Assembly (NCBI RefSeq): GCF_001540865.1
Contig: NC_033635.1
Location: forward strand, 6,845,327 to 6,909,326
Direction: 5' to 3'
DNA from: Ananas comosus
Lineage: Eukaryota; Streptophyta; Magnoliopsida; Poales; Bromeliaceae
Length of the DNA: 64,000 nt
Part shown: piece by piece, positions 20,909 through 31,951 of the stretch
Position numbering within the stretch: position 1 is the first letter of the stretch
How the letters are laid out: each line of letters opens with the position of its first letter
Made by a program: the position numbers and the translations under genes
The notes under the pieces: model-generated
The model's input: the letters and a program-made list of their open reading frames with translations, nothing else
What the model was told of the DNA's origin: nothing
Databases searched by the model: none

Positions 20909-22110
20909 TTTTTTTTTTGGAGAGAAAGTAGCATGCTACCGCCTCATTCATTTAGGGAATTGAACTCGGCTACAAGATGAGGCAACTGGGCCTCAAGAGG
21001 GAAAGGCTAAAAAACAAAAAAAAAAAAGGACGCTAACGTCCGCAAAACTGATCCCAGGTCTCCCTAAGAGAGCAGATTTTGGACGATAAGTAACCTAATG
21101 AGTGTCGAGAGTTCTCAAAAATTCTACTATTCCGCTCCAATCAGATTACCCACCATGTGGCGGCAATCGTCGCTAATTCCTTCCTCCCTATCGTACCCTC
21201 TTTCAGCCTACTTTCCTCTCAAAATTGACAGATAGATGTGCAGGATAGGAGAGACCGTTTGTTTAACAGAAGAACCTTTAGTAAGTATTGGTACTTTGAC
21301 AGCATAAAAAGAGGTGATCCGCGGTCTCCCTTGTGGCTAAGCAGAAGACAGCTTTCCTCACCACTCCAACCTCTTTTCAGAAGGTTATCCACTGTTAATA
21401 CCTTTCTTTTTAAAACTAACCACACAAAAATCTTAACTTTTAGGGGGGCTCTAATTTTCCATATCTGGTTAAATCTCCTGACCCATACTCCGTCGTCTTG
21501 TAGGAAGTTATAAAGCGACTTCACTGAGAACTTTTCGGAGCGGCCTTTTCCACTATGTAGGCAATCTCCAAGATAGCGTCCTTTAGCTTCAGTATTAGTT
21601 CGTTCTCAGATTGGGAGAGGCACGAAACCTGCCAGGATCTTTCGCCACTTCCACCCGTTCCTATCCCAGCAGTCCTGTACCTTGAGGTTTTTGCGACGAA
21701 CTTTCTCGAAAATAGGAGCAAATAAGGTTCGTATGGTAGCTTGATTGCTCCAGATATCTATCCAAAAGTCTACACTTTGCCCATTTCCAATTGAATAGGT
21801 CACCCTGCATTTGAACACCTCCTTGGTCGATAGGACACTCCTCCACCACTGAGAGTGCGGTCTAAAGGACGCACCTTCTTTGAGTGGTTTCCTTTTTTCA
21901 TAGTATAAGTCCTCAATTAGAGAATCCTATTGGTGATTCTTGTCTACCCTGAACCTCCACCACCATTTGGACAGCAAGGCTAAGTTCATATTCTCTAAGT
22001 CTAAAACTCCCGGTCCTCCGTCCTTTCTGCTTCTACAAAGCGCCTTCCATTGAGCAAGACATTGACCGCCCGCCATGGTCCTTACACCTCGCTAGAAAAA
22101 TTCTCTGTCT
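20909..22110 (-). mobile_element. 5'-truncated LINE (L1-type) with poly(A) tail
   Basis: Minus strand: LSKWWWRFRVDKNHQ near 21970, IGNGQSVDFWIDIWSNQAT (21606-21818), then the zinc-binding reverse transcriptase C-terminal domain IWKIRAPLKVKIFVWLVLKR and LLKRGWSGEESC (21219-21524). The 3' UTR ends at a T run at 20909-20920 (poly(A) on the minus strand). The catalytic domain is missing, as in most truncated LINEs. No target duplication was certain. Confidence 0.85.
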
Positions 22111-22359
22111 TTTCTGCTTCTACAAGATTCTTGTTTTTAGTTATTTCCGTTATACAAATTTTGGAACACTAAATATAAGGAATTAAGGTTGTTTTAGTTG
22201 GTACACGATTCTTGTTTTTAGTTCTTGTAGTTAGGGGTAGTCTTTCTTTGTTCTTATTTTGATCCTATAGGTATAAATGCAAATTTACTCCTAGAAAGAA
22301 CTACATGTACATTGTATACAACCTAACAAGTAATATGACTGTCGTTACTAATATTAGAA

Positions 22360-23283
22360 TAATTGTGGGGCTTTTTTTTTGCGTTTAGCCCCCCTTTATT
22401 TTTTTCAAATGACCCTGGTAAAATTGTAATTGTAGAATTGACCCTTATTTTTTCCACACAAGGGCCATACTGGATATAAGTTGAACACAATAATTCATTC
22501 AGTGTTCTAAACACGGTGAATGCATCACCTTCTTTTTTACTTAGTATGGGAAAAGAAGATTTAAAGAAACTGAGTGATTTTATCAAAGAGAACACAATAA
22601 TTCAATTACCATGTTCTAAACACTGTGAATGAACCCATGTGTTCAACTTAAATATCCAGCTGGCGTTTGCATTGTCACGTCCCGAGCTCCGCCTATTTGG
22701 TCGGATTCGGGCACGCCGACAGACCGCCGAACGGACAGAGCCTCCCCTGTACGTTCTAGGCGTCACAATCTAAACAATGCAATACGCGAGGTTCCAACCA
22801 GGAACAGTAGCAAGCATATAGATTGCATAAGTATCAAAAAACATAAAATGCTAACTATGCTATTACAAGCATTCATCTCAGAATTTTACATTTACAATAA
22901 TTTACATTTACATAACCACATATACCTTTAAGTTATGTAAATGTAAATTATTGTAAATGTAAAATTCTGAGATGAATGCTTGTAATAGCATAGTGAGCAT
23001 TTTATGTTTTTTGATACTTATGCAATCTATATGCTTGCTACTGTTCCTGGTTGGAACCTCGCGTATTACATTGTTTAGATTGTGACGCCTAGAACGTACA
23101 GGGGAGGCTCTGTCCGTTCGGTGGTCTGTCGGCGTGCCCGAATCTGACCAAATAGGCGGAGCTCGGGGCGTGACATGCATGGTCAAAGAGAGGGCCAAAT
23201 TTGCAATTATAATTTTGTTTGGCTATGTTTGAAAAAAAAAAAAAAATTCAGGGGACTAAATGCAAAAAAAAAGCCCACAATTA
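22360..23283. mobile_element. Fold-back element, copy 1, with a nested palindromic insert
   Basis: Ends are TAATTGTGGGGCTTTTTTTT and the inverse GCCCACAATTA. Internal stretches of the two sides pair (AAATGCAAAAAAAA, GGGGACTAAATG). It carries AACACGGTGAATGCATCACC near 22509, a motif shared with copies 2 and 3. The palindrome 22673-23175 is inserted in it. No transposase. Confidence 0.65.
22668..23180. mobile_element. Palindromic mini-element made of two LTR ends, with 5-bp target duplication
   Basis: The insert is 22673-23175 (503 bp). Each arm, about 243 bp, starts TGTCACG(T/C)CCCGAGCTCC and is homologous to the end of a type A gypsy LTR (compare 52293-52540). The arms are inverted copies, about 98 percent identical by eye, around a loop of about 15 bases near 22925. 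The 5-bp duplication TGCAT flanks it on both sides (22668-22672, 23176-23180), as expected for gypsy integrase. Two overlapping reading frames, one per strand, encode almost the same peptide, which reflects the palindrome rather than a gene. Confidence 0.88.
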
Positions 23284-23420
23284 CAACCTATCTTCGTCTT
23301 TTTTTTTTTTTTAATTTCCTTTACCTATGTTATACATTTTCTTTTGAAAGTTTCTAAATATATTGTGTTCCAGAATTTCATTATATTTAGTTTGAAACAA
23401 GTGATGTACATTCAGTATAA

Positions 23421-23506
23421 CAGAAATAAATGATCTCATTTGTATTCGACCACATGAAAGGGACAGAAGTAAATGATCTCATTTGTATTCGACCACATGA
23501 AAGGGA
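23421..23506. repeat. Two-unit 43-bp tandem repeat
   Basis: Units 23421-23463 and 23464-23506 (TAAATGATCTCATTTGTATT, ACCACATGAAAGGGACAG), one or two differences. Confidence 0.9.
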
Positions 23507-25689
23507 CAGATGGCAATAATCTTCTATGGAGAACTTGTGCGATTTAGTGAGAAACTTGCGTATGCACATATGTATACCGATTATGGAGAGAGTAATTTAG
23601 CTATTCAAATCTGCACATTAATCTCCTTGGCCTAATCTCATGAATCTTAAATGGGTGGTGGTCATCATATTGAATATTCACAGACTAATCATGATCCATC
23701 CCATTTAAGTGGAAGACTTTTGCCATGCTTGGAGGTCTTCTTTGTGAGCAAACAATAAACTATGGATTTCTAATGGAATCAATTAGCATTCAATATGATC
23801 TTCAATTTAGGACCATTACTTATTGAGCTTGTTCTTGCATGCTCTGGTATGTTAGGTCATGATGATTTCTTGACCTAACTGCCCTCATGTTATTGAGGAT
23901 ACATGCCACCACGTTGTGTTTTGCGTAGACCATTTCCCCTAGTAAAGAACTACTCAATGGTGAATTGTCCCTTATCAAATATAATAGGCATAATCGCTTG
24001 AAGTATCATTACAGTTTTCCCTGTCCTTGCATGGGAGACATTCTGCAAACAAGAACTGCCTATGGAGTCTAGTTGAGTACATTGATTATCTTCTTTCAAA
24101 CTACAGGATGTTAGCTAGGTGGTGTGTTTCTTGAAAGTGTCATGGCGTCATACAATATCTGTTACTTCCATTTCTTAGACCACTTTGAATTATATCTGAT
24201 AATTGTTCTGGTTGCTGTTTCATTTCTTTCATAGTTGTCATAGATTATATGGGCTGTCTCAAGCGTCAGAGTTCGTAGATGGCTACTATTTAAATCCTAC
24301 ACATGAAGTGAAACTTTATGGGCCAAAACATTATACATTATTTCAATATTCCACTTGTGTCATTCTGTTATACAAAAAATAGTTGTTGCCTCCAGATTTG
24401 TCGAATCTGGAAGTTTCTTTTTATAGGTCACTAATTTCTGACCAGGTTTGTTCGAGCGTTGTTGTTTTATTGTCCTGGAGAAGTTATTCTTTACTGTCTT
24501 GACTGTATGAATGTGAATCTTATATGATTGACATGGGACAAGAACAAATACCTCAAAGTTGTCAATACAGGTCGTGTTAATTTCACCATTCGCATATGTA
24601 TCTCGAGTGTTCTACTCCCCAGTGTCCAGTATAAAATAGACAAAAGTGACTGTAGCTTCTTTTTTGAAACAAGTATAAATTTTCGATCAGCTATGCCGAA
24701 ACAATGGAACTTTTGCTGAAAGTAGTCTCTCCGAGGGTGTTTCATGGTCATTCATTGGAAATGAAGCTCTCTATATACTATGTATAGCTAATGCCTATCG
24801 CTGTGAACTGCATACTCACTACCAACTCGATTGTCAGGTTATTGATTCAGGTATGCTCTCACGATTCCGAATTTCTCCGTTTAATCTTTCCATACACATC
24901 TCTATCCAATGCAGTTGGAAGCTCTGTTCTCGTGATTGAATCTTAGCTTCATCATTCAAATTAAACATTGTGTATGCTATCACTGCTTTTGCTAATATCT
25001 ACTATGCTTTCTTATTCTTGTCTTCTGTAACTGAGTGGCATCCGTTCACTTGTTTCAAGTTTTATGTTCTTGCTGGTAGATCACATTCATTTTGCTTGGT
25101 ATGTGCATCTTGTCAAAATTTATACATGGGCATCATTGTTTATGTAATGTTATCGTATTTGTTATCCATCCTTCATTACTAGTACCAACTCATTGGAGAG
25201 ATAAATAGTAGGGAAAGCATTACTGTTTTTGATCCGGGATGATTGGAATTCCGGATAAGGTGGCGTTAGTTCCAACCATTGCAGATAAGATGGAAGCGGT
25301 TCTAACTATTGCGATTGGGATAAGGATCAAGATGGCTTCAGTGGATTGGAAGAAGAATCAAATTATTGAATCAATTTGGATGAGGATAAAACTAATTTGG
25401 ATAAGAATAGACCAACTTTGGATAAGGATAAGGAGGTTATGTGGTTCTTTTTGAAGTATTTTGTTTTTATTTTTTTGTAAGTTTGAAAGGTTATTAATAA
25501 GAGTCCTATTGGCTCTTGTAGAGGTAAAAATATACATTTTAATGTAACAAAGTTTTTCCACCAAGTGCTCTTTGTATGTTTTTTTTTTTTTTTTTTTTTT
25601 TTAATCTTTTAATAAAATCTGGTTTCAGATATCCAACAAGGAGGCACTGAGACATTGCTTCCTCTTTCGATGAATTAAGTAGTATTAAA
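23507..25689. other. Unassigned region
   Basis: No gene, RNA or element recognised. 25240-25450 has repeated GGATAAGAAT/GGATAAGGAT stretches, and 25578-25602 a poly(T) run. Confidence 0.5.
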
Positions 25690-26280
25690 GCGTATGGCCT
25701 TGGTGCATGATAGGAACCAGAAGCGTTTACAAAGCTAATGGCGAAAAGCTCTCCATCCTCGACATCTTTCGTAGGCCATCGACGAGGAAAACAAAGAGTA
25801 CAATGTCAGCAAACGAGCAGACAGCGATGCTGTCTGACCTTGCCGCTCAGGTCGCCGCGCTATTTGATGATATGAAGACCGTTTTCGATTAGGTCAAGGC
25901 CTAATCTGCAGCATCATCGACAATGCCGGCGGAGAAAAGCGGTAGGTTCTTAGGAATCCCTCATCTGAAGGCGCGCGTGAAGCCAATGAAGGGTATTGCC
26001 GAGGATACCTTGGGTGCGCTAGACGACGATGACTTCGATGATGACATGAGTATGGTGGTTCTGTCACTTGCAAAGGGAGGACACTACTGTTCAAGGTTGA
26101 GGCCAAGGTTGAGATCCCCAGCTAAAACGGCACTGTTGACGCTGAAAAGCTGGACGCTTGGCTTGACCAGCTAGAAACGTACTTCGACCTCTATATTATA
26201 ACAACGTGGATAATGTGATTTTCGAGCAGCTAAAGCTGGTGGGTTACGCATTGACCTGGTGGAAAGCTACTCTCTAAACT
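25690..26280 (+). pseudogene. Degenerate gypsy gag fragment
   Basis: In shifting plus frames: AANEQTAMLSDLAAQVAAL-like sequence (25805-25870), then VEAKVEIPS, NGTVDAEKLDAWLDQLETYF and LKLVGYALTWWKATL near 26100-26275. These match the start of plant gypsy Gag capsids. Several frameshifts and stops; no pol nearby. Confidence 0.65.
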
Positions 26281-26329
26281 TCCGCCGATGAGAATTGAAG
26301 GTGTCCGTAAACCGTGCCGGGTCTGATAA

Positions 26330-26540
26330 TTAATATACTGTACTTATACCCTAAAAAGAAATAGTTAGAAAAAAGAATATATATCCTACCTATTTAATTT
26401 CGGGTCGGGTTCAGGTCAGGATACTTAAGTTACTCCCATCGGGTTTATTTGTGCGGGTCTAGATAGTGACTACCCGTATATTATCCGTTCAAGACGGGAT
26501 ATGGATCGGGTCTAGATCGGGTATAGATACCCGTATAAAT
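26330..26540. repeat. GGGTCGGGT/TACCCG-rich MITE-like sequence
   Basis: Repeated GGGTCGGGT, GGATCGGGTCTAGATCGGGT and ATACCCGTATA. Relatives at 29078-29377 and 29755-29970. Ends not defined. Confidence 0.4.
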
Positions 26541-26890
26541 ATACTTTTTTATAGACTTTATTAAGTAGTCTATGGACAAACTATAAGACTTCCCATAAAA
26601 AACTCGCGTTCTAATAGGTTGTAACATCCAATAAAATTCATTCAAAAGAAAAAAAAAATTCCAATACATTGGTCCAAAATATATGCATCTACTATTATAT
26701 AGTTAAATTGCATACATGAAACATTACAGTGGAAAAATAAGTTTCTAGTTTTTTAATTTCATGAGTGAACAATAACATAATAGTTAGAATAACTAATAAA
26801 ATAGTTATCAAAATTTTTCTCTTTGTCGATTTATTTTTTTTGCAAGATTTCTAGCAACAAAAATATTGAACCTGTCAAATAAACTATATT

Positions 26891-27065
26891 AGAATGTACT
26901 ATAAAAGTACTCAATAAAGAAATTTTAAAAGTTTACCTTTAAAAATTGCTCATATCAACCAAAAGAAAAATTTTGATAACTATTTTAGAATGTACTATAA
27001 AAGTACTCAATAAAGAAATTTTAAAAGTTTACCTTTAAAAATTGCTCATATCAACCAAAAGAAAT
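26891..27065. repeat. Tandem repeat, 96-bp unit, two copies
   Basis: Units start at 26891 and 26987 with AGAATGTACTATAAAAGTAC; second copy slightly shorter. Confidence 0.9.
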
Positions 27066-27363
27066 GAATAAAAGAGACGGTTAGAGTTTCATTAGGATGA
27101 AAATACGTAGTGACCCCCCATCTATAAGTTATATTAAAATGGGTTTTTTTTGCATCTAGCACTCTAGAAAAAATTTATTTTAAAACTAGTCCCATCAAAT
27201 TTATATTTGCACTTTTGGCCATAATCCTGCCACGTAAATGCCACGTCAGCGCCACGCGAGCGGGGCTGGACTAGGGTGTTAAGTTGAACATGGTGAATCA
27301 TTTACCGTGTCCAAATACGGTAAATGGTTTACCGTGTCTAGAGAAATAGTATTTTTCGCAATA

Positions 27364-29051
27364 TCTATTAAATATAATGAATCCACAATGTTTCTTGCCA
27401 CGTGGCAAGAAACCCTTCATTCTTTAGTTAATAGATAGAAAATTTTGTTTTAGTTTTTTTTAATAATTCTCTCTCCTTTAATTCCCACCCCTTCCCCTCC
27501 CTTCTCCATTATATGATCTATTAACGTTTCATGAATTAATGGTAATCTACATTAACATTTAATCAATTAATGGCAATTATAATCATAATTGATTACTCTA
27601 CCAACTTTGAATATCTATTAAACTTTTCATAGCCACCATTTCATTCTTTCATTTTTTTAATAATTCTCTCTCCTTTAATTCCCACCCTTTCCCCTCCCCT
27701 CTCCTCTACGTTATATGATCTATTAACGTTTCATGAATTAATGGTAATCTACATTAACGTTTAATCAATTAATGACAATTATAATCATAATTGATTACTC
27801 TACCAACTTTGAATATCTATTAAACTTTTCATAGCAACCATTTTATTTTTTCATTTTGCTTTTTTTTTATTTTTTTTATTTTATAGACAAGGCGTCACCA
27901 TGAGGAGAAGTATTGAAAGGTAATTCGTGTAAAAATTTGTAATTCATTGAATGATTGAGATCGAACTTTCAGATGAATCGATTACTTATTGCGAAAGCAA
28001 AAAGAGACTTTTTTATGAATTCATTCTTTTTTTTTTTATATATGTACCTTTTGGTTTTTCTATTTTGGGTGTTAATTAGGTGGGGTTTATGTGATTTGCA
28101 AGCCTGAGCTGAGAATCTTAGATCATTTCCTTCTCCTAAATGAGTTTGAAGGTATTTTGGTTTATCGGAAAGATGTGAAAACCTTTTTTTTCTGATTTGG
28201 ATAAAAAATTTAAAATTTTTATCATTAAATTCTTCCAAATTTTGCTTGATTTTGCTCAACTGTTCCTTCTTTTTTAAGTTGGTTTTTTTTTTCTTTTTTT
28301 CACTTGAATTACAATTTGTTTTGTTGCAGTTTCTTCTCCCGCTGGGTTTCCTGATTACCCTCATAGAGGTTGGTTTGGAAAAATGGCAACTTATTATTGA
28401 TGGTCTTATATTATAGGGTATTTGTTTCTGTTCAGGTGTTGTTGTATTTAATTATGTTTTTTTTTTTCACGATTTGATACTGTTACATACATACTAGAAG
28501 TAACTCAAGTTACACATATCTGTTATAATTCAGATTGGTTTGTAGTAGATGCTTATAAGGTGTTCACTGAATTATTTCTGTGGGGTTTCAGGGCTCATTC
28601 ACTCATCAAAATTTTGCTGGACATAAGGGCATAATTAGGCCCGGAGAAGTGCAGGTTTAGATTTGTTTGGCTTTTTTTTTTTTTAATACTAAAAAAAGAT
28701 TGGTAAAAATGTTTACTGAGAGATCCTCTCTAGCCCATTTGAAATAGGCCCTCAATTTTATTTAATTTTCAATTAACACTCGCTTGAACTTTAACAATTC
28801 CTTTTATTTGAATTGTTATGTGTAATCAATTGTAAATTTTGTATTTATCCTTACTTATAATTTTATTATTTTTTTGACTGAAATATTGAGTTTAATTATA
28901 TAGATTGTTGAGTTAATAAGTATAAAAATGTAATCTTTAATAGTATTTTACCGATTTTTACAGCCCATTTAAACTAATATTTTTTATTTTATACAAATAA
29001 TGATTGTTTCGATAATATCTATCCGCCGCATCGCGCGGGTGACTACACTAG
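27364..29051 (+). mobile_element. Helitron-like nonautonomous element
   Basis: Starts A/TCTATTAAATATAATG with a CCACGTGG palindrome soon after, and ends with a GC hairpin CCGCCGCATCGCGCGGG followed by TGACTACACTAG/T. A 5' TC, a 3' hairpin about 10 bp before CTAG, and an A/T host site are Helitron hallmarks. No Rep/helicase. Contains a 197-bp tandem duplication. Confidence 0.7.
27461..27855. repeat. Tandem duplication, 197-bp unit
   Basis: Units 27461-27657 and 27658-27855 (TAATAATTCTCTCTCCTTTA; ATTAACGTTTCATGAATTAA), about 95 percent identical by eye. Confidence 0.9.
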
Positions 29052-29069
29052 TAAATATTGAAAAGACGA

Positions 29070-29385
29070 ATATGGAGTAGGGATGTCAATGGGTATGGAT
29101 ACCCGAAATATTATCCGAACCTAAACCCGAATAAATTATTTATATACATAATTTATTTTTATTTATTTATACAATATATAAAATATTTAATAATTTATAT
29201 AAAATCCGTTCGGTTCGAGTCCCGATTTGGGTTTCGGGTTTTTGATCGGGTATGGATATGGGTATGGATTTTTAAAACCCGCCGGGTTCGGATTCGGGTT
29301 CGGGTTTTAATTTGATTTTCGGATTCGGTCTCAGGTTTTTTAAAATCCGATCCAAACCTGACCCGTTGACATTCCTAATAGGAAG
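29070..29385. mobile_element. hAT-like MITE (GGGATGTCAATGGGT type)
   Basis: 300 bp (29078-29377) with inverted ends TAGGGATGTCAATGGGT and TAGGAATGTCAACGGGT. Flanking octamers ATATGGAG and ATAGGAAG agree at 6 of 8. Interior of TCGGGT-type repeats. Confidence 0.65.
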
Positions 29386-29754
29386 AATATAAGTACGGAA
29401 TACAGTGAATCATTCACCGTGTTTGAACACGGTGAATCATTCACCGTGTTTGATAGTTTACCGTGTCTAGAAAAAATATTGTGAAGAATATAAATATTGA
29501 AAAAGAGAAAAAAAAAAAAGAGGAGAGTGAAACACGGTGAACCATTCATCGTGTTCAACTTGCCAAGCAGGCTCCCAGTCCGCCCATGTGGCGTCTGCGT
29601 GGCGTCTGCATGGCAGGGATATGGTCATTTTTATAATTATAAATTTGTTTGGGCTAGTTTAAAAATAAAATTTTTTCAGGGGGGCATTTGCAAAAAAAGC
29701 CCTATTAAAACTGATCCTTCAACTTCAAAAGTTTATTTTTTTTATTTATATTGG

Positions 29755-29970
29755 ATATTTTATTGGGTCCGGGTCCGGGTCCGGGTCCGGATTTGAAAAC
29801 TATTTCAGACCCTACCCATTTAAAAGTTGAGTTCTGGTCGGATTCAAATCGGGTATGGACATAAAATATCTGGACCCATATCCGAAATTTTAATGGATAA
29901 TTTTTTTTATTCGTATACTATTCATTTTTTATCGGGTCCGGATCGGGTATAAGATATCGAATATTTTGAA
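29755..29970. repeat. GGGTCC microsatellite and related MITE-like sequence
   Basis: About four GGGTCC/GGGTCCGGGT units near 29764-29790, then TATCGGGTCCGGATCGGGTA. Related to 29078-29377. Confidence 0.5.
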
Positions 29971-30899
29971 CAGCTTTAACCAGAATTTCATGTAGATCAA
30001 GTGACTGATCCGTCAGGAATTGCACCCCATGGGGTATGAAAAGGAAATTATAACGTAGCATATGTTCAAATTAGTGAAAAAACAGTAGCTGAATTATACA
30101 AATTTTGATTTCAGTAGGTCTCTGCATCTTGAAAAATTATTGCTTGCACTTGGTACATCCATAGGTACATGCACCATGATTTCACTTGTTCTTGATGCAC
30201 CTTATAATAGTCAATACAAAAATTTCGTCTTAAGGAAAAAGCTACAATTTATTGGTTTTAGGAGACTGATCAATATAAAAAAATTTTCTTACGGAAAAAG
30301 CTATAATTTTGTGGTAGTCCAGGCCTCCGATACTTTGTTGGAGCCCTGGTCTCCAATGGCCCTGCAAAATTTAGGTTTTTATTTATTTATTTTTAATTAT
30401 ATATTTATTTTTTAAAAGAAATATAAGTACCAAAAAAAAAAGAGAGTAAATTGTTGGCATGGGCAAGGTAACAACATATTACGTTTTTCTCTTCTGGCAT
30501 TTTAATCCAAAATGAAAATTTCAATAATAAATTAATAAAAAATAAATTACGTTTTTCTGTTACCTTCTTGTTTTGGATAATGTATAAATTTTTAAAAAAT
30601 TATAACGGAGCATATGTTCGTGTAAAATAGCTTATATTTATTTATTATATATTATATATAATAATAATAAATTGAGTACGTATTTGTAGTACACTTTATT
30701 AATTTTTTTTTTTGTATTTTACAACTTGTTTTATTTAAAAGAATACAAAATTATACTATATTCCTTTTGATTTTTAAAACTAAAATAGTTTCATCTTTCT
30801 CCAAAAATAATAGTTAATTTTTTTTCTTTAGATTGTAATCAAGCCATTTTTTGATATTTTGTTCCGTTATTAGCCAAACTCCTAATCCGTTGACTAAAT
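29971..30899. other. AT-rich region without a gene
   Basis: No coding signal or element ends recognised. Confidence 0.5.
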
Positions 30900-31720
30900 C
30901 AAGTGTCCTTAGAAAAATGCGCAAGGAAGTAAATCGGCTTCAGACAGTGACTTTCGAAGTTTGCGCCTACAATTGAATCAAGCGATTCGACTGATAAGGG
31001 ATATGACTAGTCAAGTTCAAATGCTATACTGTTTATTCAGCTTGGCTGAAATGAGTTGAATAATGCTAATATATATTATTAAAAAAATATTTATCGAAAG
31101 GTAGATGCCGCTAAGGTGTAAAGGAACAACTAACTTAGAACTCCTAGGAAAACAAAAAATGTAAAGGAAAAAGAGATTATAAATAGCCTACTTCTAGAAA
31201 GCAAAAAAATACACGAAAATAAATTGGTCTTCTTATTCTTAGGAAAAAAAAGACCTTTATGTCAGGCGTCTTCTGTCTATTTATGGTACCACATGTTGTT
31301 TATTCAGTTATTCCCCACTATCGGCCACGTCCCAAATTCTACGGACCCCTTTCAGCCGATCCTAACTGCATCAATTTTAACCGCTTTTCGATTTTTAGGT
31401 GCGTTATTCTCAAATCCTAGCGCACCACATGTTACCTATTTCAAGCCTTAGGAGCTATTTCCGTGTTGCATCTCGGTTCACCACATGGCACAACTTTTAT
31501 AGCACCAACAATTGCTCCCTTGGTAGCTCCCGAACGATCGATTGTTCGGGTGATTGACGTCATCTTTTTTAAGGGCTCGGATTATAAGGTCATCATTTCA
31601 AACTCTAAAATTGCCTTACACCATCCATTCTCCTCAGTTGTCCCTTCTTTTCGTCATTTTGACGGCTACGATTTTTCACATTCTTTTTCTCTTCTGAGAC
31701 ATTAATTAGGTCATTTACGG
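30900..31720 (-). mobile_element. Diverged LTR of the Tat-like gypsy
   Basis: Shares GAAGTTTGCGCC, TTGAATCAAGCGATTCG and CTGATAAGGGAT blocks in order with the LTR at 8328-9136, with many differences. Ends unclear. Confidence 0.55.
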
Positions 31721-31899
31721 TCGATGTCATCTCATCACCAAATCCATCTTTTAGAAATTCCTTTCGACGGCTTCGTTTCTCTCATGCTTTTTCGTTTCCC
31801 CCACTTTTTCATTTTCTTTTCTCTCAATCTGAAATTTCTCCTCTCAAGCCTCTTCATTTTTTCCTCCATTCTTTCTCTTTTCTTAGCTTCTAAGCTTTC

Positions 31900-31951
31900 T
31901 GTCACACCCGAGACCCAGCGGAAGCTCGTCCGGTGGGTGTCCAGAGCCAAA
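31900..31951 (-). mobile_element. Tip of a gypsy LTR joined to reverse transcriptase
   Basis: TGTCACACCCGAGACCCAGC is an LTR end like 2153. It directly replaces the expected continuation of reverse transcriptase, so the pol gene is truncated here. Confidence 0.65.

Larger units (their letters stand above)
27125..29715. mobile_element. Fold-back element, copy 2, with nested Helitron and MITE
   Basis: The left end (GGGTTTTTTTTGCATCTAGC ... CCACGTCAGCGCCACG ... TTGAACATGGTGAATCATTT) is repeated inverted at the right end (29715 leftwards: GGGCTTTTTTTGCAAATGCC ... GCCACGCAGACGCCAC ... GTTGAACACGATGAATGG). The arms are about 200 bp. Inner palindromes ACGGTGAATCATTCACCGT at 29403-29448. The interior has been filled by a Helitron-like element and a hAT-like MITE. 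Confidence 0.65.

Noticed and set aside
22629..23198. Two similar 96-100 codon frames on opposite strands
   Set aside because: They arise because the region is a palindrome; no start context or domain.
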